DNA from: Brevibacterium pigmentatum
GTDB lineage: Bacteria > Actinomycetota > Actinomycetes > Actinomycetales > Brevibacteriaceae
Direction: 5' to 3'
NCBI RefSeq assembly: GCF_011617465.1
Contig: NZ_CP050153.1
Span: forward strand, 3,844,001-3,908,000
Length of the DNA: 64,000 nt
Both the position numbers and the translations under genes were made by a program. Of this stretch, positions 17,968 to 26,412 are shown in pieces (position 1 is the stretch's first letter; each line of letters opens with the position of its first letter). The notes under the pieces were generated by a model that was given only the letters and a program-made list of their open reading frames with translations, was not told where the DNA came from and ran no database searches.

Positions 17968-18684
17968 TCAGACCCGACGGGCCAGGAGGATCGCGTCCTC
18001 GAGTTCGGCGGGTTCGCCGGACGGTGAGGTCACCTGACGGGTGCGGGTGTCGGCGAGTTCGATCTCCCACCGGTGCGGGCTGGCGCCGATGAGGAGGGCG
18101 AAGTCCCCGTTCGGGCTGACCAGCTCATGGTGGTGGTCCATGCCGTGCTCGAACTTCTCGCTGTGTTCGGCCGCCCACGGCGGCATCGTCGCATGGGAGA
18201 CCAGCAGGAGAGCCCCGCCCGGTGCCACGTGCGCGGCGACGCGGGTGAGGAGCTCTTCCCGGGTGTCGGGCAACCGGGTGTGGAGGAAGGATCCGGTGAC
18301 GAGGTCGAAGCCGCCTCGGCGATCGGGGTCGTCCGGTTCCCAGGCGGAGACGTCGGCGACGGCGAATTCGGCGGAGATTCCGCGGGATTCGGCCGCCCGG
18401 CGGGCTCGGTCGATGGCCGTGGTCGACAGATCGATGCCGGTGGCATCCCAGCCGTTCTCGGACATCCAGACGACGTCCGCGCCTTCGCCGCAGCCGACGT
18501 CGAGGACGCGGCCGGGGGTCATTTCGGAGACGACGGCCACGAGGGCCTCGTTCGGGTTGCCGGACCAGATGGCGTCGTCGGAGTCGGCGTAGCGCTCTTC
18601 CCAGGCGGCCACGGAATCGGGCACGCCTGAGTTGTCGGCGTTGTCAGGGTGGGAGTGGTCGTTGTGGCTGCTGGTTGCGATCAC
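17968..18684 (-). CDS. class I SAM-dependent methyltransferase
   Basis: A 238-residue soluble methyltransferase. The SAM-binding motif I is VLDVGCGEGADVVWM (residues about 60-74), followed by GIDLSTTAIDRAR (acidic ribose contact) and FDLVTGSFLHTRL (motif IV region). The overall plan is like TehB/UbiE-type small-molecule methyltransferases, but no substrate can be assigned. The N-terminal 20 residues are His/Asn/Ser-rich. The GTG start at 18684 overlaps the thioredoxin stop by four bases (GTGA), so the two genes are coupled, thioredoxin first. A strong hairpin follows the stop. Confidence 0.82.
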   Translation of the reverse strand: MIATSSHNDHSHPDNADNSGVPDSVAAWEERYADSDDAIWSGNPNEALVAVVSEMTPGRVLDVGCGEGADVVWMSENGWDATGIDLSTTAIDRARRAAESRGISAEFAVADVSAWEPDDPDRRGGFDLVTGSFLHTRLPDTREELLTRVAAHVAPGGALLLVSHATMPPWAAEHSEKFEHGMDHHHELVSPNGDFALLIGASPHRWEIELADTRTRQVTSPSGEPAELEDAILLARRV

Positions 18685-19118
18685 TTGTCGACGCCCGGAT
18701 CGGCGGGGATCGAATCGGGTGAGGCGCTGTCGGCGCCGTCAGTCTCTGCGGCAGCGGCGGCTTCCTGCTTGGCCAGTTCGGCACGGACTTCGTCCATATC
18801 GAGACCCTTGACTGCGGTGATGACCTGTTCGAGCTGCGGGGCGGCGAGCGCGCCGGGCTGGGCGAAGACGACGATGCCCTGGCGGAAGGCGACGAGGGTC
18901 GGGATCGAGGAGATCGCGAAGAGTCCGGCCAGCTGCTGCTGGGCTTCGGTGTCGATCTTGCCGAAGACGATGTCGGGGTTGGCCTCGGCGGCCTGTTCGA
19001 AGACCGGGGCGAACTGCTTGCAGGGGCCGCACCAATCGGCCCAGAAGTCGAGGAGGATGATCTCGTTGTCGTTGATGGTCGACTCGAAGTTGTCTTGCGT
19101 GATTTCGATCGTAGACAT
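18681..19118 (-). CDS. thioredoxin-like protein with acidic C-terminal tail
   Basis: A 145-residue thioredoxin-fold protein with the redox site DFWADWCGPCKQF (residues about 25-37) and the cis-Pro loop SIPTLVAF. The core ends near residue 107; the last ~35 residues (from LAKQEAAAAAETDGAD) are an Ala/Asp-rich tail not found in classical TrxA. It is a second thioredoxin besides trxA at 58434, without a neighbouring reductase, and is coupled to a methyltransferase gene by a four-base overlap. Dithiol-disulfide exchange in the cytoplasm is expected; the partner is unknown. Confidence 0.88.
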   Translation of the reverse strand: MSTIEITQDNFESTINDNEIILLDFWADWCGPCKQFAPVFEQAAEANPDIVFGKIDTEAQQQLAGLFAISSIPTLVAFRQGIVVFAQPGALAAPQLEQVITAVKGLDMDEVRAELAKQEAAAAAETDGADSASPDSIPADPGVDK

Positions 19119-19256
19119 GCCGTCCAGTCTAGGAGCCGCGGATGAATATCGCCTGGACGGAGGTCACATGACGGGGCCGATGTCGGGGACGACGGGGCGG
19201 CCGAAACGGAGCTGACAACCGCCACGACGGGGATCAACTCGGCGGGTGCCCGATGT

Positions 19257-20348
19257 TCACCTGCCGAGGTCCGTGATCGGTTCGTCGTCGATGATGGCGG
19301 TGAACACGGCGTCCGCCTCGGCGGATTTGACCACCCGGTTGGGATTTTCCGGTGCGGGTGTCCACGGCATGATCTCGAAGGTGATGTCGTCCTCGGGTAC
19401 GGAAGCCACGGTCGTGGCCAGGGAGGCGAGCGCTCGCATGGAGTCGAGTTCGTCGTCGACGCCGATCGTCGAGGTCACAGCGTCGAGGAATCCGTACAGG
19501 CGGTCGGGCCGGGTGAGGACCTGGCCGCTCTTGGCGCGGTCGATGATGGCCCCCATGACCATCTGCTGGTTGCCCATCCGTGAGATGTCGCTGCCATCGC
19601 CCACGGCGTGCCGTGTCCGGGCCAGGGCGAGAGCATCGTCACCGCCGATCGTCTGGTGGCCGGCAGGCAGGTCGAGGTTCGCCTTCGGATCCGTGAGCGG
19701 TTCGTCGAGGTCGACGGTGATCCCGTCGAGCGCGTCGACGATCGCTGAGAATCCGTCGAAGTCGACGTTGATGAAGTGGTCGACGCGCACCCCGGTGAGT
19801 TCCTCCGCCGCTGATACGGAGCAGGCCGGCCCCGCGTTGAGGGCCGAATTGATCATCCCGTGCATGGACGCTGACGCGCCGTGGCCGGTGTCGTCGCAGG
19901 CGGGAATGTCCATGATCGTGTCACGTGGGATCTGCACGGCGTCGATGCGGCCGCCGTCGGCGGCGACGTGAGCGAGGATCATCGCATCGCTGCGGGCACC
20001 CTCGGCGCTGCCGAATCCTTGCCCCGAGGCGGCCCCGGAGTTCGCGCCTTCACCTGTGCCCGAGTCATCGGAGGCGTCCTTCGCCGAGGCGAGATCGCGA
20101 GTGTCGGATCCGATGATGAGGACGTTCGTCTCATCCGTGAGCTTCTCGGGAACGTCGCCGCCGTGGGCGCGCAGCGGGGACGAGGAGATATTCGCGCCGA
20201 GGTTGTGCACCGCCACCGCGATCGTCACGGGGGCACCGATGATGAGGACCGCAGCCACGGCGACGAAGGTGCGCCGGCGCCGGTACTTCGCGGCGAGGCG
20301 TCGCTGTCGGCGGGGTCCTGGCGGCGGTGACGATTCTTCGTTGTCCAC
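19257..20348 (-). CDS. LytR-CpsA-Psr (LCP) family cell-wall polymer ligase-like protein
   Basis: About 363 residues. I prefer the GTG at 20348 (VDNEESSPPPG), which has AGGAG ten bases upstream, over the TTG at 20393. A basic cytoplasmic segment (RRQRRLAAKYRRRRTF) is followed by one transmembrane helix (VAVAAVLIIGAPVTIAVAV), then the extracellular LCP domain: LIIGSDTR, RSDAMILAHV, AVQIPRDTIMDIP, and DALDGITVDLDEPL. These hold the Asp and Arg residues that bind polyprenyl diphosphate in LCP proteins, which attach wall polymers to peptidoglycan. A Gly/Ser/Ala-rich insert interrupts the early domain. An inverted repeat at 20381-20412 lies just upstream. Confidence 0.87.
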   Translation of the reverse strand: MDNEESSPPPGPRRQRRLAAKYRRRRTFVAVAAVLIIGAPVTIAVAVHNLGANISSSPLRAHGGDVPEKLTDETNVLIIGSDTRDLASAKDASDDSGTGEGANSGAASGQGFGSAEGARSDAMILAHVAADGGRIDAVQIPRDTIMDIPACDDTGHGASASMHGMINSALNAGPACSVSAAEELTGVRVDHFINVDFDGFSAIVDALDGITVDLDEPLTDPKANLDLPAGHQTIGGDDALALARTRHAVGDGSDISRMGNQQMVMGAIIDRAKSGQVLTRPDRLYGFLDAVTSTIGVDDELDSMRALASLATTVASVPEDDITFEIMPWTPAPENPNRVVKSAEADAVFTAIIDDEPITDLGR

Positions 20349-20380
20349 GGTTCGGGTGCTCCTGCGTCCGGGGTCACGGC

Positions 20381-20412
20381 GGATTGCATACAAAACGGAA
20401 TGTATACAATCC
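20381..20412. promoter_or_regulatory. inverted repeat, candidate operator upstream of the LCP gene
   Basis: GGATTGCATAC (20381-20391) and GTATACAATCC (20402-20412) form 11-base arms with one mismatch and a ten-base AT-rich spacer, 33 bases before the preferred GTG start. The half site contains GTATAC, as in many GntR/TetR-type operators. Confidence 0.5.
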
Positions 20413-20897
20413 TAGATGCCTGCGCGGTCGAGTGCACATCGCTGTGTTCCATCTCTCGACTGAAATCATTCGGCCGAAATCACCCGCAGAGCGATCACTC
20501 TGTTAAGCTGGAATCGTTCTCGCACAGAAATGTGCGGAGCAGATGGTGTTCCAAGTGTAGGTAGATTCGCTTCTCACCATGTGTTTGTCCATCGGCGTGT
20601 GTCTGCCTTCCGCGCCCCTCATGATTTTTCCCAGTTCAGTCGTCTGACGACTTCCGTCCAGCACCTTCGAGTGCATGATCGAAACCGAGTATCCCCACGA
20701 TTTCGTCTGAGACAGAGACCTCACATCAGAGAACTCATCCTCACCAGCGATTCCGAGTCCTCGGTTCACCCACAGATTTTCGTTGGATCTGCGTCTGAAG
20801 ATCCAGTCCAGCCAGCGGGAAAGCCGGATCCAGCAATGGGTCCGACCATCACGATCGCAGCAGCGGTCATCAGTTAAAAAATAAGGATACAAAGATT
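20413..20897 (+). promoter_or_regulatory. 485-bp gene-free region: promoter and long 5' leader of the cold-shock gene
   Basis: No credible coding frame. A long leader is typical of cold-shock genes, where it acts as a temperature-dependent RNA element. An AT-rich segment ending AAAAAATAAGGATACAAAG directly precedes the start codon and supplies the ribosome site (AAGGA). The leader role is inferred from the family and position. Confidence 0.5.
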
Positions 20898-21101
20898 ATG
20901 GCAACAGGTACCGTGAAATGGTTCAACGCGGAAAAGGGTTTCGGATTCATCCAGCCTGACGACGGTTCGGCTGACGTGTTCACTCACTTCTCCGCGATCG
21001 AAGCCTCCGGCTACCGCGAGCTCACCGAGGGTCAGAACGTCGAGTTCGATTCTGAGATGGGCTCCAAGGGCCTGCAGGCGACTCGCGTCCGCGGCCTCTG
21101 A
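20898..21101 (+). CDS. cspA: cold-shock protein CspA-like
   Basis: A 67-residue single cold-shock domain, the standard family length. RNP1 is [10 protein letters not shown] and RNP2 is VFTHFSAI; the N-terminus [17 protein letters not shown] is canonical. It binds single-stranded RNA/DNA and acts as an RNA chaperone. The start ATG 20898 follows AAGGATACAAAGATT. A small stem-loop and then a 16-bp perfect hairpin (21144-21184) follow, so it is monocistronic. Confidence 0.97.
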   Translation: MATGTVKWFNAEKGFGFIQPDDGSADVFTHFSAIEASGYRELTEGQNVEFDSEMGSKGLQATRVRGL

Positions 21102-21143
21102 GACTCTTTGAGAGTCTCACCTAGAGACTTCTGAGATTCACCG

Positions 21144-21184
21144 GCGACCCTGCGTTCACCCATTTGGTGTGAACGCAGGGTCGC
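21144..21184 (+). terminator. 16-bp hairpin after the cold-shock gene
   Basis: GCGACCCTGCGTTCAC (21144-21159) pairs perfectly with 21169-21184 around a nine-base loop; the following bases TGTCATCTCC are only weakly T-rich. A smaller stem GAGACTC-TTTGA-GAGTCTC overlaps the cspA stop. Confidence 0.8.
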
Positions 21185-21199
21185 TGTCATCTCCTCCCC

Positions 21200-21265
21200 A
21201 ATTGCTACCCGACGGGGGCCCAGATACCTCGCGCGAGGTTGCTGGGCCGCCGTCAGGTAGCAATT
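21200..21265. repeat. 66-bp near-perfect palindrome
   Basis: Arms 21200-21231 and 21234-21265 (32 bases each) pair with four mismatches around a CG centre. It lies after the cold-shock terminator and its right end overlaps the stop codon of the minus-strand GNAT gene. It may terminate that gene and be a dispersed palindromic repeat. Confidence 0.75.
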
Positions 21266-21908
21266 AGTGGTGGGCTAGGAAAGTGCAGAAGTCCTCGACT
21301 CCGCTGAGCTCGATGTCGTTCCGCCGTCTGGTTTCCCACGCCGAGCGGGTCAGGCGCCAGCGCTGGATGCGTCCCGGCTCGCCTCTGCGGATGTCCCAGT
21401 CGACGCCGTTGCGCTCGTATCCCAAAGCTTCAGACACCTTGTTCGATCCGATGTTGTCGACGAACGCATCGGAACCGGCCTCACTCGCCCCGAGCCCCGC
21501 GAACGCAAGATGGAGCAGAGCACTGCGCATCTCCGTGCCGAGGCCGCGACCGCGCACATCCGTCGACAGCCAGGAGAATGACGCGAACGTCCCGCAGGAG
21601 TCGAACTTCTCCGCTATGAGGTCCTGCATCCCCACGGCCTCACCATCGACGAGGACAGCGAAGGCCAACCGGAAATCAGAGGGAGAGAACCGCCCCCGAC
21701 CACGCCATACGCTCTGGAGCCACCTGCTCACCCGCACGTCCGGGTCGGATTCGTAGAACGACATCGGATCGTCGTAGGGGGCGGGTTCCGCGAAGACCTT
21801 GCCGTCCCGCACAAGAGGGGTGAGCGCCGCAAGCATCTCATCGGCGGCACCGACGAGCTCGAGTCGGGGAGTCTTCACCCGGATCTGCAACGGCGGGTAG
21901 CCGATCAT
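21264..21908 (-). CDS. GNAT-family N-acetyltransferase
   Basis: A 214-residue GNAT protein. The acetyl-CoA pyrophosphate-binding motif A is STDVRGRGLGTEMRSALL (residues about 114-131), preceded by the beta-4 strand of motif A and followed by SNKVSEALGYERNGVDW (motif B, as in RimJ/RimL-like enzymes). The N-terminus IRVKTPRLELVGA also resembles the RimJ-like subgroup, which acetylates proteins or small amines; the target is unknown. The stop codon is inside a long palindrome. It is divergent from the HAD gene 98 bp away. Confidence 0.83.
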   Translation of the reverse strand: MIGYPPLQIRVKTPRLELVGAADEMLAALTPLVRDGKVFAEPAPYDDPMSFYESDPDVRVSRWLQSVWRGRGRFSPSDFRLAFAVLVDGEAVGMQDLIAEKFDSCGTFASFSWLSTDVRGRGLGTEMRSALLHLAFAGLGASEAGSDAFVDNIGSNKVSEALGYERNGVDWDIRRGEPGRIQRWRLTRSAWETRRRNDIELSGVEDFCTFLAHH

Positions 21909-22006
21909 GCAACCAACCTAGGCCAGCCGGCCCGAATCCACAATGGTCCGACGACTCCGGGTAGCGTGGGGTTCGACTCCAGGATGCCGATTACAGGTGG
22001 TGGCCC

Positions 22007-22633
22007 ATGACCGAACCCGATCGCCCGACCCCGACGACCGTCGTCTTCGACCTCGGCAATGTGCTCATCGGCTGGGACCAGACAGGGCCTCTGGCCGATC
22101 GCATGAGCGCCGATGAATGGCATTCCTTCGCCGAGGCGGCCGACTTCCCCACGCTCAATACTGCAGCTGACTCCGGCGTTCCGATCACCGATATCGTCGC
22201 CCGAGCCGCCGAGGCGGACCCCCGCCACTGTGAGATCGTCGCCGGCTACTACGAGAACTTCGACAAGTCCCTGACCGGTCCGATCGACGGCATGGCCGAG
22301 ATCGTCGCAGATCTCAAGGCCGCCGACGTCCGCCTGCTCGGGCTGTCGAACTGGTCGGCTGAGACCATCCACCATGCCCCTGTCGTCGCCCCGGCGATCA
22401 GCGAACTCGAAGACATCGTCGTCTCCGGTCGAGTCGGTCTGGTCAAACCCGATCCGGCGATCTTCGAACTGACCCGGGACCGATTCGACCTCGACCCGGC
22501 CCGGACGGTCTTCGTCGATGATCTACCCGCCAACGTGGAGGCAGCTGAACGACTCGGCTTCATCGGCCACGTGTTCTCAGGAGCCGCCACACTGCGCACG
22601 GACCTGTCCGAACGGGGTCTGCTCGCTCAATAG
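22007..22633 (+). CDS. HAD-superfamily hydrolase (haloacid dehalogenase-like phosphatase)
   Basis: A 208-residue HAD hydrolase starting at ATG 22007 with AGGTGG upstream. Motif I is VVFDLGNVLIGWD (the second catalytic Asp of DxD is replaced by Asn, as in the YihX/epoxide-hydrolase-N subgroup), motif II is LLGLSNWS, motif III is KPDPAIFEL and motif IV is TVFVDDLPANVEAA. The cap is a small alpha-helical type. Such proteins act on sugar phosphates or as dehalogenases; the substrate is not readable. Downstream lies the truncated M20 gene on the same strand. Confidence 0.85.
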   Translation: MTEPDRPTPTTVVFDLGNVLIGWDQTGPLADRMSADEWHSFAEAADFPTLNTAADSGVPITDIVARAAEADPRHCEIVAGYYENFDKSLTGPIDGMAEIVADLKAADVRLLGLSNWSAETIHHAPVVAPAISELEDIVVSGRVGLVKPDPAIFELTRDRFDLDPARTVFVDDLPANVEAAERLGFIGHVFSGAATLRTDLSERGLLAQ

Positions 22634-22693
22634 GGTGCTCAACTCGCGCCGCCCGGGCAACACCCCTGAACGGGCTCCTCACCCGCTGATCCT

Positions 22694-23233
22694 GTGAGAA
22701 ATGTCCGCGTCTTCACCGTCAGTGCGTCGAACGCTGGGCCGAAGTCGAATGTCACCCCTGATCGCGCCAAGATGCTGCTCAACGTCCGCACCTACGACAC
22801 TGCGGTGCGCAAGAGAGTCATCGCGTCGATCGAGCGGATCGGCCGCGGCGAATGCGAGGCCGCCGGAACCCCGAAGGAACCGACGTTCGAGTACTTCGAC
22901 CAGTTCCCGCTGACGGACAACAGTGAGGCCGTCAATGACACCATCACCGAGGCGCTCACGGAGTTCTTCGGCACCGAGGCGGTGCTCGAGGCGACCCCGG
23001 CGACTGCGTCGGAGGACTTCAGCGAACTGCCGAATGCCTTCGGCATTCCCTACGCCTACTGGTTCGTGGGTTCCTTCGATGCCGAGAACTACCAGGCCGC
23101 CGAGGAGGCCGGAACCGTGCTCACGGATGTTCCGGCCAATCATTCGCCGTTCTTCGCCCCCGAACTCGAGCCGACTCTCGAGATCGCGACGAAGGCGCAG
23201 GTCGTCGGCGCTTTGGCCTACCTCGGCGGTTGA
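22694..23233 (+). pseudogene. C-terminal remnant of an M20-family amidohydrolase (hippurate hydrolase-like)
   Basis: The 179-codon frame begins at a GTG and corresponds only to the last ~45% of an M20D amidohydrolase of about 400 residues. It keeps AKMLLNVRTYDTAVRKRVI (dimerisation domain strand), ATASEDFSELP and the final metal ligand block NHSPFFAPE, but the N-terminal catalytic half with the GxDxH metal site is absent and is not found in any frame upstream, where the HAD gene ends 60 bp before. It cannot be an active hydrolase on its own. I infer an old deletion; a short stand-alone domain is less likely. Confidence 0.8.
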
Positions 23234-23322
23234 GCCTACCTACTTCGACCGCCGATCCCGAGCAGTCTCCACGTGGCCTGTGATCGGTCGCGCGGAGACA
23301 GCAGGCTCCCTCGTCGGGTGAG

Positions 23323-23958
23323 TCACTCGTCGATCGTGCGCACGACGTGTGCCGGTGAGCCGACGACGACGGCGCGAGCCGGAACGTCTCTGGTCACCAC
23401 AGACGCCGCGGCGACGACGGCGTCATCACCGATGGTGATGCCTGGCAGGACGGTCACGTTCGACCCGATCCAGACATTGCGTCCGATGACGATCGGAGAC
23501 GGGTGCATGTCCGCACGACGGTCCGGCTCCATCCCATGGTTGAGGGTGGCGAGAACCGTGTTGTGTCCGATGAGCGTGTCATCGCCGATCGTGATCCCGC
23601 CCTGGTCCTGAAAGCTGCACCCGGAGTTGATGAAGATCCGCTGCCCTAAAGTGATGTTCTTCCCGAAGTCCGTGTGGAACGGGGGAAACATGGTCACAGT
23701 CGGATCGACCGGGCGTCCCGTCAGCTCGGCCAGCAGCGCGCGAACCTCATCGGGTTCGTGGTAGCTGCCGTTGATTTCCGCCGTGATGCGCAGGGCTTCC
23801 TGGCTGGTGCGGTGCATGACCTCATGCAGAGGCGAGCCGCCCGTGATCGTCTCTCCGGCGTCAAGTGCTTTCAGCAGATCTGCTGTGTCTACGGTGTCAC
23901 CTTTCCTGTGCTGACAGACGATGAGATCAGGGCCGCAGCAGGACCTTGACGGCTTCAC
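23323..23958 (-). CDS. maltose/galactoside O-acetyltransferase-like hexapeptide-repeat enzyme
   Basis: A left-handed beta-helix acetyltransferase of the LacA/Maa group, which moves acetyl from acetyl-CoA to a sugar. Seen are FHTDFGKNITLG, FINSGCSFQDQGGITIG, LIGHNTVLATLNHG (catalytic His region) and the hexapeptide run ITIGDDAVVAAASVVTRDVP ending in GSPAHVVR. The only in-frame upstream start is a GTG at 23958, overlapping the dehydrogenase gene by 32 bases; this would add an odd Cys-rich leader (SRSCCGPDLIVC), so the true start is uncertain. It is the last gene of the operon regulator - cupin - dehydrogenase - acetyltransferase. Confidence 0.8.
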   Translation of the reverse strand: MKPSRSCCGPDLIVCQHRKGDTVDTADLLKALDAGETITGGSPLHEVMHRTSQEALRITAEINGSYHEPDEVRALLAELTGRPVDPTVTMFPPFHTDFGKNITLGQRIFINSGCSFQDQGGITIGDDTLIGHNTVLATLNHGMEPDRRADMHPSPIVIGRNVWIGSNVTVLPGITIGDDAVVAAASVVTRDVPARAVVVGSPAHVVRTIDE

Positions 23959-24949
23959 GACTGTCCATGGCCGAATAGGCGGCCGCCGCGTCGTCGAGAC
24001 TCATCGTCTGGTCGAAGACCTTACCCGGGTCGATCTCTCGGTTCCAGATGAGTTCGATGAGGTCCGGCAGGAAGCGACGAACCGGCGCGGGCCCGCCGTG
24101 CAGATGAACCAGACCGAAGAACAGTTCTCCTCCAGGCAGTTCGACGTCGTGTGAGACACCGACATAGCCGACATGACCGCCGGGTCGGGTCGACCGGATC
24201 GCCTGCATCATCGATTCCTGTGAGCCGACTGCCTCGATGGCGCTGTGGACGCCGAGGCTGTCGGTGAGCTCTCTGATCTTCGCCACGCCCTCGTCGCCGC
24301 GTTCTTCGACGATGTGGGTGGCACCGAATTCGCGGGCGAGGTTCTGCCTGTCGACGTGACGGCTCATGGCGATGATCGTCTCCGCTCCCATCTGCTTGGC
24401 GGCGAGGACTCCCATCAGTCCGACAGCGCCGTCGCCGATGACGGCGACCGACTTACCGGGACCCACCTCGGCGGCATCTGCAGCGAACCACCCGGTGCCG
24501 AGCACATCGGATGCGGCCAGCAGCGACGGGATGAGATCGTCATCAGGCTGTCCCGGCGTGGCGACCAGGGTGCCGTCGGCATGGGGAATGCGAGCGAATT
24601 CGGCCTGGGTGCCGATCCCGCCGTCGACGAAGATTCCGTTGACGCAGCGGGACTGGTAGCCGGCGGTGCAGATCGGGCAGGTGTTATCGGAGATGACGAA
24701 TGATCCGACGACGAAGTCACCGGGTGCAACGGTGCGAACCTCGTCGCCGACTTCCTCGACGATGCCGACGTATTCGTGGCCCATGAGCTGCTGATCCGGT
24801 GCGTCCGCACCGCGGTAGGGCCACAGGTCCGATCCGCAGACGCACGCGGCCACGATCCGGATGACGGCATCAGTGGGTGCCTCGATGGTCGGATCGGGTC
24901 GTTCTTCGACCCGGACGTCGCCGGGCCCGTGCATGATCACTCCGCGCAT
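23927..24949 (-). CDS. zinc-dependent alcohol dehydrogenase (MDR family)
   Basis: A 340-residue medium-chain dehydrogenase/reductase with start ATG 24949 behind AAGGAGAG. Catalytic zinc ligands appear in VCGSDLWPYRG (Cys38 region), GHEYVGIVEEVGDEV (His, Glu) and the structural zinc loop CPICTAGYQSRC (three cysteines visible, one substituted upstream). The Rossmann motif is VIGDGAVGLMGV. This is like IMP-dehydrogenase-unrelated, glutathione-independent dehydrogenases used for alcohols or aldehydes. It lies in one operon with a cupin and an XRE/MmyB-like regulator, which suggests a stress or detoxification unit; the substrate is unknown. Confidence 0.88.
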   Translation of the reverse strand: MRGVIMHGPGDVRVEERPDPTIEAPTDAVIRIVAACVCGSDLWPYRGADAPDQQLMGHEYVGIVEEVGDEVRTVAPGDFVVGSFVISDNTCPICTAGYQSRCVNGIFVDGGIGTQAEFARIPHADGTLVATPGQPDDDLIPSLLAASDVLGTGWFAADAAEVGPGKSVAVIGDGAVGLMGVLAAKQMGAETIIAMSRHVDRQNLAREFGATHIVEERGDEGVAKIRELTDSLGVHSAIEAVGSQESMMQAIRSTRPGGHVGYVGVSHDVELPGGELFFGLVHLHGGPAPVRRFLPDLIELIWNREIDPGKVFDQTMSLDDAAAAYSAMDSREAVKVLLRP

Positions 24950-25005
24950 TGTTCTCTCCTTGAGAAGTTCGGTTGTTCGCTGCTGTTCGGTTCTGGTCGT
25001 GGGGC

Positions 25006-25419
25006 TCAGCCTCGCGGACGATTCAGGTCCGCCTCGTCCACGTGCTCGAGCCAGGTGGTCGTCTGAGCGGGATCCTCGGCGTTCTCGAGCATGGCGATGT
25101 GTTCCATGAATGTCTCGGGGGCGGCTCCGTGCCAGTGTTCCTCGCCTGCCGGACAGTAGACGGTCTGCCCCGGGCGGGCCTCGATAACGTCACCGTCGCG
25201 TGTGCCGAACAGAGCGGTTCCGCTGGTCACATGCAGAGTCTGACCCTTGGCGTGCGAATGCCATGCGGTGTGTGCGCCAGGGGAGAATCGAACCCGTGCG
25301 ACGACCATGGTCTGGCCGTCCTCCTGCGGGGAGGCGATGGGATCGACCCACACATCGCCGCTGAATTGCTCGGGCGGGTTCTTCGCTGTCGGTGTCGTTG
25401 GGAGAATGCGGTGGCTCAT
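25006..25419 (-). CDS. cupin-domain protein
   Basis: A 137-residue single-domain cupin. Metal-binding motif 1 is GAHTAWHSHAKGQTLHV (two His, Gln in place of Glu, then His), and motif 2 is PAGEEHWHGAA. This combination is seen in the (R)-mandelonitrile lyase-like / quercetinase-like small cupins. The start ATG at 25419 overlaps the stop of the regulator gene (ATGA), so it is coupled to it. The dehydrogenase follows 56 bp downstream. Activity is not assignable from sequence. Confidence 0.85.
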   Translation of the reverse strand: MSHRILPTTPTAKNPPEQFSGDVWVDPIASPQEDGQTMVVARVRFSPGAHTAWHSHAKGQTLHVTSGTALFGTRDGDVIEARPGQTVYCPAGEEHWHGAAPETFMEHIAMLENAEDPAQTTTWLEHVDEADLNRPRG

Positions 25420-26327
25420 GATCGGTGTCCCTTGTTCTCAGGAAGTTGGTTCTCGGGTCGTCGTTCGGTCTCGGTCGTCGGCGCCGCCCACGAGGCGAGC
25501 AGACGCAGCTTCTGCTCCGATTCCGAGCCAGGTTCTGCTGTGTAGATGAGGAGGGCGAGGCCGTCTTCGGCGGTGATCCGCAGCTCCTCGAAGGCGAGGA
25601 CGAGCTCGCCCACGACCGGATGGTTGAAGCGCTTCATCCCCGTCCCGTGCGTGCGGACATCATGTTGAGCCCACAGGATTCGGAACGTCTCGCTCTGAGT
25701 CGACAGTTCCCCGACGAGGTCCTGGATTCCGCGATTGTGGGGATCCCTTCCTGCCGCGCTGCGGATGATCGCCACGCACATCTGTGCGAAGAGTTCCCAG
25801 TCCGGATAGAAGTCCTTCGATGCGGGATCGAGGAACTGGAATCGCGCCAGGTTCGGTGTCCGTCCGCCATCCCCGATGACCGGCGAGTAGAAGGCTCGGC
25901 CGAGTTCGTTGACGGCGACCATGTCCTGCATATCGTTGCGGACGAAGGCGATCGATTCCTTGATCGAATCGAGCATCCAGAACAGCGTCTCGTGCGGTGG
26001 ACGCTGAGCGGTCACGGGACGTCGTCTGCGACCCGAGGTCGGAATGCCGTCGGCGGCACGGGCGAGATCAACGAGGTGGCCCCGCTCGGTGTCGTTAAGC
26101 AGCAGAGCCTCGGCGAGCGCTTCGAGGACAGCCGCGGAAGCCCCTCCGATCGCGCCCCGTTCGAGTTTTGAGTAGTACTCGACGCTCAGTCCGGCCAGGG
26201 CCGCGACCTCGCTGCGGCGCAGGCCCGGCACTCGCCTCGTGCCGTGGGTGGGAAGGCCCACCCGATCAGGGGTGATCTTCGCCCGCCGTGACATGAGGAA
26301 TTCGCGTACTTCGGCCCGGTTGTCCAT
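25416..26327 (-). CDS. helix-turn-helix transcriptional regulator with MmyB-like ligand-binding domain
   Basis: A 303-residue regulator. The N-terminal XRE-type HTH covers residues about 5-80 (GLRRSEVAALAGLSVEYYSK is the recognition region). The rest is the MmyB-like domain, PAS-related, common in actinobacterial regulators that sense small hydrophobic ligands (FWMLDSIKESIAFVRND; PASKDFYPDWE; MKRFNHPVVGELVL). It is the first gene of an operon with a cupin, an MDR dehydrogenase and an O-acetyltransferase, and probably regulates it. These regulators often sit beside short-chain or medium-chain dehydrogenases. Confidence 0.88.
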   Translation of the reverse strand: MDNRAEVREFLMSRRAKITPDRVGLPTHGTRRVPGLRRSEVAALAGLSVEYYSKLERGAIGGASAAVLEALAEALLLNDTERGHLVDLARAADGIPTSGRRRRPVTAQRPPHETLFWMLDSIKESIAFVRNDMQDMVAVNELGRAFYSPVIGDGGRTPNLARFQFLDPASKDFYPDWELFAQMCVAIIRSAAGRDPHNRGIQDLVGELSTQSETFRILWAQHDVRTHGTGMKRFNHPVVGELVLAFEELRITAEDGLALLIYTAEPGSESEQKLRLLASWAAPTTETERRPENQLPENKGHRS

Positions 26328-26412
26328 ATTCTCCAGGCTAGACGCGTTCTCATCTGAGAGGGATACCCTGTCAGGGCACCTCTGCGCATCACTACTGCAG
26401 CACCGAGCGTGT

